This document shows positions 44,370-54,900 of a stretch of 64,000 nt of DNA, in pieces. Where the stretch lies: NCBI GenBank assembly GCA_024364735.1, contig JAGFNQ010001192.1:456346-520345 (forward strand). Direction: 5' to 3'. Source of the stretch: Boesenbergia rotunda (lineage: Eukaryota; Streptophyta; Magnoliopsida; Zingiberales; Zingiberaceae). Both the position numbers and the translations under genes were made by a program. The first letter of the stretch is position 1, and every line of letters begins with the position of its first letter. A model generated the notes under the pieces. The model saw only the letters and a program-made list of their open reading frames with translations. It ran no database searches and was not told where the DNA came from.

Positions 44370-46364
44370 TGTTGATGCAGTCTGACCCTGATTGTTGTTT
44401 TGGTGTTGCCATCGATTTTAGTTTAGGTTGATTATGATGACTATGATTAAGTCCTTGTCGGGGATCAGGCATGGTATGGAAAATCCTAGCTTGGAGGGCT
44501 AGGTGTTGGAAAATCCTAACCTGGAGGGTTAGGTGTTGAAAATCCTAGCTTGGAGGGCTAGGTGTGTGAAAAGTCCTAATTCGGAAGAGGTGGGTGAAAA
44601 GTCCTAGCTTGGAGGGCTAGGTGAAAAGTCCTAACTTGGAGGGTTAGTTGCAAATTCCCAACTTGGAGGGTTAGGTGAAAAATCCTTAGCTTGGAGGGCT
44701 AAGGTGGATGAAACCCTAGCTTGGAGGGCTAGGTTGGAGCCCCTGGATCGGTCTGGTGACCGATCAGGGAGTTGGCACGGTGCTTCTTCGTGGATCGGTC
44801 TGGTGACCGATCCAGCGATGACTGATCAGTCTGGTGACCGATCAGGGAGTATGCGTTTCACCCACTGCTTTGTTCCTGATCGGTCTGGTGACCGATCAGG
44901 GAGCAAACAGTAAGGTTGAGTTCCCTTGCTGAACTGCTCCTGATCGGTCTGGTGACCGATCAGGATCACTGTGCAGATCGTTCTGGAGAACGATCCAGCA
45001 TCGCAGGTTCCTCTCTATGATCGATCAGGACGGAGCCTGATCGGTCTGGTCATGACCTGATCGGTCTAGTGACCGATCAGGATGTTTCCTGATCGGTCCG
45101 GTGATCGATCAGGAGGTCTGGACTGCGGAGCTCAGAAATCGCCCGATAAAGGGGTGGATCGGACGGGTGATCGATCCACAACCTGGGATCGGTCTGGTGA
45201 TCGATCCAGGAGAGTCGTAAAGAAATCGTGATTTCTAATTGAGCGTTAGGGACCGATCAGGACGGAGCATGATTGGTCTGGACCCAGCCTGATCGGTCTG
45301 GTGACCGATCAGGAGGCTCTCTGATCAGTCCGGTGAACGCTCTGATCGCGTCTGAACGTATCCGATTCTCTGCGCTTAACATCTGATATATGATTTGCTG
45401 TTTGATATGCTGCTCTAACACTTTGATTAAGCTGCAGGTGACAGGGAAGGATTCAAACACTCAAAGAGAAGTCAATGGAGGCTTTCCTTGGAGCAGGTTT
45501 GTCCGTTTTCCATCTCAGGTTGCAACGGCTGGAGCTGCAGACTGGAGCTGCCGACTGGAGCTTGGCTGAGGGAGCTCAGGAAGTCCAGGGAGGGCTCAGT
45601 GGTAGCTAGCGTTGGCAGGGAAGCAGCTGGAGGCTGCAGGAGATGCTGTCACCTGGTGCTGAGTGGAGAAACAAAAGGGCGGAAGAAAGCTTCGTTGAAG
45701 CAGAGTGTTCGAAAGAGTTCTTGAGTTCGCTGAACTGAGTTCTTGCTGCGCCTTTGTGTTCTCCACATCTTGCTTGCGTGTTCTGAAGTTCCATCATCTT
45801 GTGCAAGCAACTACAATCTGTGAAGCGACCATTCATTACTTGAGCGCTTAAAGGAGAGAACAAGAAGCTCCGAGTCCAACAGCGAGAAGACAGGAGGAGA
45901 GGGCTCTTGCGTGAGATCGTCGCTGGGTGGAGCTCTGAGGGAGCTTGCTGTGTTCTTGTCTTTGCTAAGTGCTAAGTAAGATCTTTCTTGTTGTTTCATT
46001 GTGCTTAAACATATATCTGTGATTGAAACGCTGTGGAGAGGTTTCTCCACCGAGAAGGAGGTTGCTTTCTATCCGGTGATAACCGGGGCTTGATCTGTTG
46101 ACGATCAAGGGATCACCCACCTTAAGGGCACGCCAAGGAGTAGGGGCAAGTTATCCCCGAACCTTGTAAACCCTCCTTGTTAGCGATCTTGCTAGTTGTG
46201 TTTGTTTGTCTTCGTTTTCTATCTTTGTTTTCTGTACTGCTTTGTTTCCTTTGTTTCTTCCGCTGTGCTACTGATAAGGTTGAGTGCAAAAATTTGATAA
46301 GTGCCAGAGTTCAAGAGTGTTTGGCTATATTCACCCCCCCTCTCTAGCCATCCGGGATCCAACA
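44370..46364 (+). mobile_element. solo LTR with hairpin and palindrome arrays
   Basis: 1995 bp, TGTTGATGCAGTCTG to GGGATCCAACA, target duplication ATTTG (44365-44369, 46365-46369). Near the 5' end is a hairpin array with loop TTGGAGG (44485-44735), then about a dozen GATCGGT...ACCGATC hairpins (44748-45315) and a C-rich end (46333-46346). It lacks the closing hairpin and core of the other LTRs, so it is a separate family. Confidence 0.92.
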
Positions 46365-46827
46365 ATTTGGATGAAGAACTTGTCATTCTTCCTTCCCTTC
46401 CTTCTCTTAGCCAAAATTGCTCTTCTCCCTCTCTTTCTTGCTTTGTGAATTTCCTCTTGGGGCTAGCACTACAAAGGTGATTCTTCTTCAAAGCTTGAGA
46501 GATCGTGTTTGTGTGGATACGCATAGAGGCATGGACACTTGAACATGCAAGAGATCCGACATATCTCAGACAAGCAGAATAAGCGAAGGGCATACGCCAA
46601 AGGTATACCTATACAATAGGAATTTATAAATTAACTTTGTATGAGTTATTTCGCATGGATCGCTCGTGGGATCTCTTATTTCCGCTATGATTTTTTGAAT
46701 ATTGTTGCCTATAGATCCTACACTAACTCTTCTATTAGAAAGACGATTGATCGAACGAAAAGATTCCGAAGAAATTTACGAGTCGATATTCACCCCCCTC
46801 TATTGACGCCACCGATCCTATACAACA

Positions 46828-48929
46828 ACAATAAAATTTTATCACGGGTTAACTATATAGATCTTTCTATGTCATTTTAGTCTACCCTCTAATATATCAT
46901 TATTTTTATTTAAATAAATTTTATCTTATTTTATTGTTGCTAATCAAGTTTTCTTTAATCTTCCTCTTCCTCGTTTTATGTGTATATTTGTCATAATTTT
47001 AAATCACCTAACTGGAGCATCTATTGGTTGTCTTTATATATATCTATACGATTTTAATCATATCTCTTGGAGTTTCACTTAATAGATATAATCTCAACTT
47101 TCTTTCTAATATTTTTATTTCTTATCTTGTCCCTCTTTATATATCTATACATCTACCTTTGCATCCTCATCTATGCAATTAGAGTTGTCAAATGGGCTAG
47201 TCCGTGGTGCAGCGGGTTGGTTTGTGGTGGATCGACTATTTGGTGGTAGGGGGGATGGGCTAACTCGTCATGTTGGCGGGTTGGGAAATCCCCAACCCAA
47301 CCAACTCAAGACGGGTTATGGGTTGGGCGGGATAAACCATGAGCCAAAAAAAATAAAAACTAAAAAACTAAAAAGATATATAGAAAATATTAAAAATTTT
47401 AAGTTTAGTTATAGATTATTACATCATCAAAGAAAAGTTGGTCAAATTAATATGCTTCAAAATGCTTCATGAATGCAAACACACGTTTTCATTAGCATTA
47501 GCATCAACAATATCATAATCGAATGATAATATGATGTAAAATGTTAATCCTCACATACTATAGCAACATAGATCTAAAGTTAGTTGAATAATGAATGAGA
47601 AAGAATAAGGAAGGAAGTCTTCCTACCTAAGCTGCAATAAATTTTGATTAAATGCCCCCTTTCTTCTTAAGTCACCAATCACCAATTCAAGCCGAGAGAT
47701 CCATTGCTAGTGAGTGCTAGGTTTTGAGGATTTTTTTTCTTTAACCTGCGGACTAACCCAAGCCTACCGTGGGCGACCCACATGAGTCTCAAACCTAGGA
47801 GGGGTCGACCCGCTTTTAAATGAGTTGATAAAATTTTAACCTAATCAATTTAAATTATTTGGCGAGACAAGCCAATCCAATAGGTTCAACCCAAATTGAT
47901 GGTTCTATATGTAACTCTCATCTTTCTACTTAGGTGCTCAAATCATAACATAACATTCAGTTCTATATAACATAGCAAGGTTAATCACTATTTTATAAAA
48001 ATTTCTTTATGATCATAAAGAATATTTGACATTTTCTTCAATTTCAATCATCCTACTTATATTCTATATAAGACATCTCTTTCAATTTCTCTATCAATTT
48101 TATAAGCTCTCAATTATAGATAACTCATTGTCATCTTAATAATTATATCATTACGTCTAATATTATTAAAATTAAATTTATATATTCTGTCAAATTCTTT
48201 ATTCTATTTGACCTATATATAAAAAAATGAAATTTACTAATATTTTAAAAAAAAGTACCTATTTGTTATCGTGAGCCCCTATTTTAAATAAGATTGAAAC
48301 AGTAAAAAAATTATTTCAAAATTATTATAATAATTTTATCAAAATTGTTACTAAAATATATAAAATAATAATAATAATTATTATTATTTTAATATCAGAT
48401 AAAACTAACTAAATAATTATTAAAATTTTAAAAATATTCTTTTATTTTAATAATCATCAAAGAGTTTTGATTCAAAGTTGCTAAATTATTATAAGAGTTT
48501 TGATTCAAAATTGCTTTAACATGTTTTAAATTATTAACTAATTATAGTAAAAATTATTTTATTATTATCAAAATTAACTAAATAATAGTTAAAATTGTTT
48601 TAATTTAAATAATACTAAAGTAGTATAATTTGACCAAACATGTAATAGTTGTAATTCAAACTTTGTTTTTTAAAAATTACTTTTTATTTTTAATGATAAT
48701 AAAATAAGGGATACTTTTTTTTTTTTTGAATTTTCGTCCATTACTAATTAAAATAGCGGAGATTAGTAAAATAACGAAAAGTTGAAGTGTACGAATGAAA
48801 TCGAACCTTTTATTTTACCGGTATAAGATGCACGCCCTAAACCCCCAACAAAAACCTTCTCCCAGTCATCCACCGTGTTTCTATCGCCTAGACTGCTGCT
48901 CCTGGTGGTGGCGCGGGCGGGCGGGCGAG
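46828..48929. other. no gene; intergenic region upstream of ERG
   Basis: AT-rich. Between about 47180 and 47910 two blocks rich in GGGTTGG/ACCCAACC-type words in opposite orientation, starting AGAGTTGTCAAATGGGC, may be the ends of a hAT-type or similar non-autonomous element; target duplication not clean. No convincing TATA box for ERG was found. Confidence 0.4.
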
Positions 48930-51900
48930 ATGAAAGGTTTGAGAACCATTTCTAGGGTTCTATCCTCCTCTCCTTCTCCCCCTCCTCTCTTTCAAATTCT
49001 AACCCCCATCTCGCCCGATCCTCCCTCTCTCGTTTTTTTGCCTCCGGCACGCAATCCCAATCCCCTGCCGACACTGACTCCGACGCCGAGCGACCTTCTG
49101 CCGATTTCGACAGTTCCGAATTCTCCCTTTTCAGTTCCACTCCCTCCGCTCCCCTTCGGCCGATCTGGGACGAGGCCTACCGTGCAAAGGCCGACGCTGC
49201 TCTGTTTCAGAAGAGAGAGGCCTCTCGGAGCCTGATCCAGCCAGATGTTCATTGAGGAGGACGAGAAAACGGAGAGAGCTACCAGGCTCGCTAGGGCTCT
49301 TCTCGAGGCGGCGCTGGAGCCGCCTGATGACGTCGAGGAGGAGAACATGGCGGTGAAGGAGGAAGATCAGCGGTCCCTTTCGGTAGGGGTCATTGGGGCA
49401 CCCAATGCCGGAAAGTCAAGCTTGACGAACTTTATGGTAAGCATGGATTTTTTATCCGATCCTTCGTTTAGTTTCCTGTTCTCTGACTTAGTTTGGTACA
49501 AGATTATTTATTGTGTACGATTTAACTATTCTTCAAGCAAAACAGATCCAACTCTTGTAGTGAAATATATCTTAGCAGCCTTATTCTCATACATCAACTT
49601 ATTTCCCACTTCTTGCGATAATCTCATTAGGATTTGTGATGTTCGTATATAACCTTCTCTTTCAGTAAATCATATAGTAACTTTAAACTGCGTCTAAGAG
49701 TTTCTTAATTATAACTTGTTATACTTGTCTTATTTTATTTTGCAGAAAAGTTCCACGAATTCTATCAGTTGTTTTATATTTCTGATGCTATTGTTTATGG
49801 TTGATTTTAGTTGCCTTTTAAGCTTTAATCAGTTGTCTGCATTATTGCATCGCTGACTTTTCTACTATATTTATGCTGTCTGTCATACTTTACTAATTGA
49901 TAGAGTGTGATTTATCAATTATATAGTGAAGCATTTCCTTACCCTTTTTTTTTGTGTTTCATTCAGTTTTACATTTGTGTTACTTTCATTCCTTCCCATC
50001 CAAATTCTGTAATTTTGTTTATGATGATAGGTTGATGTTCCTGCATTACTCCTCTTCCAATTGTCCCTCCTGTATTTGCAAAGGATATCTCTTTGTTAAA
50101 CATTATCATATGGTGTTGGTGTCTGGTGATCCTAATTCAGTTACAAATTTGTAATTTGTACTCCCTCTTTAATATCTTAAACAACTAACTAGGGTTCTAG
50201 TTGAATGGTGATTTAATTGCCCCAATAGAAAACTTCAACGAGTCACTGTTGTGGTCTCCTTGTTGCCATGTTGAGGTAGAGGTTTGAACAATAAAACCCA
50301 CAACCAGGGTGTTGGAATTAGAGTAACGATTTTACACCTGCATCATTTTGTCGTACTTTACATAAATGCAGTATAAAATTTGCATTTGTGAGACCTATTA
50401 TTATTTAATATTTATATTCTCCAAGGTTCCAGGCTTCCTAGGCATGTGCATAGGGGAGGGATGGGAAGCAGATTGTGAACTATGGTTACAAGCATGGGGG
50501 ATGGAGAATTATTATTGCTGCCTGTGATCATCACTGAATTGTAAAATAGCTTCAGCTAAGAGCATGGGCTTTATATCTATTGCATGCTGTAGTAGCTTTC
50601 TATTTATTTGGTTGGCTTATTGGTCCTTGTTGTCAGGAATATTTAGTGCTATTATTGTCGTCCTTCCATTTTTTTTTCTTTTTTTGATTTAGGTTGGAAC
50701 AAAGGTTGCTGCTGTCTCACGGAAGACCAACACAACTACTCATGAAATTTTGGGAGTGATGACAAAAGGAAATACCCAAATAGTATGTTTCATCTTTTCT
50801 CACTCTTCTAGTTGCTAGAATGTCAAATGATATTCTTATTTGTCTGTGTCTAATTTTATCATATTATTATTTTTCCTTGTTGATGAATTGATCTATCTTA
50901 TTGTTGTAACAATAATGTGAACCCTAATTTAGTTCAACATGGTGAGGGGTTTATGACAAGCTACCATTTTCTAGAGTTTAAAATTTTTGGGTCAATGGTT
51001 GGACGTGACATGTTAATAGATCATTTCTCTCACATGAATAGGTACTGACAAACACTATTGGATGGTGCCTTTGCTGATAAATAATAATGCAAATCCAAGC
51101 TCGTCTTAACTCAATTATATCATCATAACTGGATGAAATGATCTTGGAGCTAGCCATATATGAAACTCACTACACCAGGTGTTAGAGGTGAGTTTTTGGA
51201 GCAAGCATGGTTAGCTAGGTTTTCCACCAATATGCTAGTGGGTGCAGATTTTATACTTTTTGCATCTAGAATTGGCGTGTATAAATGGTCTAGGAGCTTT
51301 TGAAGTGGATACGGGATAGGTAGATTTGATTATGAGAATGTTTATGCTTACAATAATATTTCTATAGGTTATTACATGAAAAAAAAAATCAAACTGCATG
51401 TAATAGGAATTAAATAAGGAAAAAATGCATTATTAACTAGAGCAATTAATATGTTTTGGAAGGCATTTTGTCACGGGTGAATGACTTCATTTTTTATTGA
51501 ATATTGATTGAATAAATCACAGGCTGAAATCAAGTTGGCTGTTGGCAAACCAAAATTCTATGCATGGATTCAAATTTTGACTATTATATCATTCCCATGT
51601 AATGTTTTCTGGTTTAATTGGTCAATGCCAGCCTGCTTGTGTAAAGACCATGCTTTTGCTTGCAATATTGCAAGATTAGTCCACTGACTCCAAGATCAAT
51701 GCAGTTAGATCACTACCACTGAATCCATTGGATCTGCTTCCTTGAACATTCTCAAAATGTAATATTTCCTCTCCATGTATCTTTTTTGTTACAATTAATG
51801 CTTTGGAGATCAGTGGATAGATATTGACCATTAGATATCCCAACACTAAATGATATGACACAATTTTTCATTTGGGACAGGAGCAACTAGGATCCCTTCC

Positions 51901-54900
51901 AATAATGCAGTTAAACACCTCCCAATTCTATTTTGGATGGAATAAAAAGTTTAACAACTACCAAGGGATGTGGTTTGATGTGCTGTGCTTAAGTGATCAA
52001 TGTAGAACATATATCATAAGAATAATAAAGTAATATAGGGAAAATTTAAAAATCAGGAATTGGAAGTACTTTGCGTTGAGCATATGGTGGAACAGATTAA
52101 TGAAAAGTTGGTTTTTTCTATGTGATCCTATAGAAATTGGTTGGTTTAACTTTGATATCCCTAATAATTTATGAAATGAGCAGCACACATATTCATTGTG
52201 CAAGATTCAGATATTACCACTAGAAGTTTAACAAATACCTATTGTAATCAAGGTAGTTAAAATCGGGATTTTAACTTGAATCGGAAGGGGTACTTAAAAT
52301 CGTAAATCTTAAAATCGTAAATCGTATTGTAAGATTTTATAAAATCCTATATATATGCATATAAAATTAAAGTCATATATATGGAAGTCAAATAGCATAA
52401 ATAATAAATTTTTTTTTTAAATCACTAAACAAACTTAGATAAACTTGCATTCATAATCAATATTACATTAAAAATGTCATCTATAAGCCACAAAATAGTG
52501 AAAAAAAACATAATAACTTCAATTAGAATTAGAAAGGTTCCACCAACCATCTAATTATAGAAACTAGATGCCTAATCTATAAATCTAAAAAATGTGACAC
52601 ATTAAAATCATAAGGTTCCATATATATGACTCCGATTTTAACAATTTTTTAAAATCGTATTTAAATCGTAAAATCGCAATTGTTAAGGGTTAAAATCGTG
52701 ATTTCAAAGGGATTTTAATAAATTACGATTTTAACTCCGATTTAAGTCGTTCGGAGGTCAAAAATCGTAAAATCGTAGTATTTTAAGATTAAAATCGGGA
52801 TTTTAACTACCGTGATTGTAATATATTGACAAAGAAGTCATTTGGTAATTTTTAATTATTAACTTACATTTGAATCTCTTTGTTGCTGCTGCTTCTGTCT
52901 AGAATGTTTGGTAACAAATGGGACAAAATGCATTCAAGACTATGTTTCACTGACTCTTTCAAATTTTGAATGTTTTTTGATGTTATCATACACAGTGTTT
53001 TTTGATGGTATCACTAACAAACATCTCCACAGTGTTTGTTTGATACTCCAGGTCTCATGATAGGGCATCATGGATACCCCTACAGATCAGATGTCAAGGT
53101 TCGTGTGGAAAGTGCTTGGAGTTCCATTGATCTATATGACCTTCTTATTGTGTTATTTGATGTACATCGGCATCTGACAGTGTAAGTTATCATACAAACA
53201 AATCAAGTTTTTTTTTTGGTGTGACTTCTTGTGAATAAGTAAATTTCCTTTCACAAGAGTAAAATACATAACAAAAGGAAGGAATGTGCTATCATTTGGG
53301 TTGTCTATATTTAAATCAATGACATTCCATCTTTTAATTGATTCTAATTGGAAGTCGCTTAGGCCTACCGCTTAGCGCTCCCCCCTTGCCTATGCCTACC
53401 CCTAGCGGATTAGGCGATAGCTTAGTTGTCGTAGTCGATTTTTTGATTCTATGGATTATTTAGGTCTCTTTTATCTCTCTTAGCACATCATTATACACCT
53501 AGTTGGTCGGCAATGGTAATACTTCTTGTCTTATTTGCTTACTGAGAAAAAGGTTACCTATGTCGGTCCATGTAGGGACGGCTAGAGGGGGTGAATAATC
53601 CTGAAAAGACACACCAATCTTTTTCTTTCAAACTTAGCAAGGATATAATATTAGTTAATCGAACAGAAATAACATGCAAAAGAATAAGTGAAAGACGACT
53701 CTGAATTTACTTGGTTTGCAATTGGGTGGTTGCTAATCCAAGACGTTAAAAGCTCCAGTAAAATGCTCCTTTGAGGTAGGCGGAGAAGCCTCTTACAAGT
53801 TGTTGATAGCACAAACATTTAACATAGAATTAGAGAGGGAGTACAATGAATTGATGAATAATTCTGAACTAAAAGGCTCTATTTATAGAGTCTGAAAGAG
53901 TTATCTTGTTGCTCGGGTTCACTCGGGCGCCCGGGACTCCAGGTGCCAGGGTTCACTCGGGCGCTTGTATAGGTTCTGGTCAACCTCCGGTTGATCAGTC
54001 TTTTGACGCTTTTGGATGATTTCTGATCGTCCGAAGTTGAGCTCACCCGAACCCAACTTCCGACCTTCTTCTTCAATAGTCTTCCTCCTCGACTTCTCGT
54101 CCCTCGGACGTCGCGCATGCCCTTCTCATCTACCTGGGTACTTTTCCACAGTCTTCTTGTCCCTCGGATGCACTGAGCCCGTCGGTTTCTTTCCCATGCC
54201 ATCATTCTCGTCTGCTACGTCTTCCGCTCGACTTCTTGTGCTCCTAAGCTCCTGCACACTTAGACACAAGGATCAAACCAACATGACTTAACTTGATTTA
54301 TTTGACCACATCAAAACTATCACGGGTACTTACAATCTCCCCCTTTTTGATATGCATCAACCTGGGTTAAGTTAGGGAAAACCAACAAGAAATAAAAACA
54401 ATAGTAATTATTGCAATTTAGTACAAAAATATTTCATGAAACCTCCCCTTAACATAATTCTCATTTTCTCTCCTATGATTATATATAAAAAAAATGGTCA
54501 AGTGTAAAAAAAAAAATCTTAAGTTAAACGTAAATGTTGAAAGGTAAACACTTTTAAAAATTAGTTATAAATTTTTTGAGTTTGTGACATCCAATCGAGA
54601 TTCATAAAAAAAAATAGTTTGCAAAAAAAAAAAACTATAAAATAATTAATTTAAAAACTCAATTCTAGATAGAAAATTCATAGAAACTTATCTTTTTATC
54701 CAAAATTTTTGAAATTTTTTTAGAACGTATCAAAATATCAGATTTGATAACACAAAAATTTTCAAGATAAAATACTTTTTGTTGAGTATTTAAAAATAAT
54801 TTTCTTAACAGATGTATAAAATTTAGAAAATAAATGTTTAAAAATGAATTTTGAGTTTAAAAATCTTAATAATTTTTTAGACCAGCCAAAATCGAACGGC

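Larger units (their letters stand above)
41174..46722 (+). mobile_element. solo LTR, TGTTAG family, with two nested insertions
   Basis: TGTTAGTAGGAGTCC to GATCCTACA, target duplication CTAAC (41169-41173, 46723-46727). Removing the two nested LTRs leaves about 1.65 kb, close to the 1837-bp relative at 24834-26670. Pieces: 41174-41682, 43579-44369, 46370-46722. Confidence 0.9.
30658..46822 (+). mobile_element. degenerate Sirevirus-like element E carrying nested insertions
   Basis: 5' LTR 30658-32223, primer site 32226-32237, internal region 32238-39558 (with element F inserted), polypurine tract (AAAAAGGGAGAGAT, 39545-39558) and 3' LTR 39559-41173 plus 46728-46822. The flanks CAATA (30653-30657) and CAACA (46823-46827) fit a target duplication with one change. 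Internally only a gag zinc-knuckle relic and the conserved noncoding block remain; no pol is seen. Confidence 0.83.
39559..46822 (+). repeat. 3' LTR of element E, split by insertion
   Basis: Pieces 39559-41173 and 46728-46822. Its start reads TATTAATGC where the 5' LTR has TGTTGGTGC, three G-to-A changes; its end reads CCTATA instead of CCTACA. The hairpin array lies at about 39900-40330, closing hairpin about 40363-40385, TATA near 40775. The split is at CTAAC, duplicated by the inserted LTR. Confidence 0.85.

Noticed and set aside
48795..49235. 146-aa frame as an independent gene or as the ERG start
   Set aside because: It is ERG exon 1 read from an earlier in-frame ATG; after about 49010 it translates the wrong frame (proline-rich shadow), as the conserved residues are in another frame.
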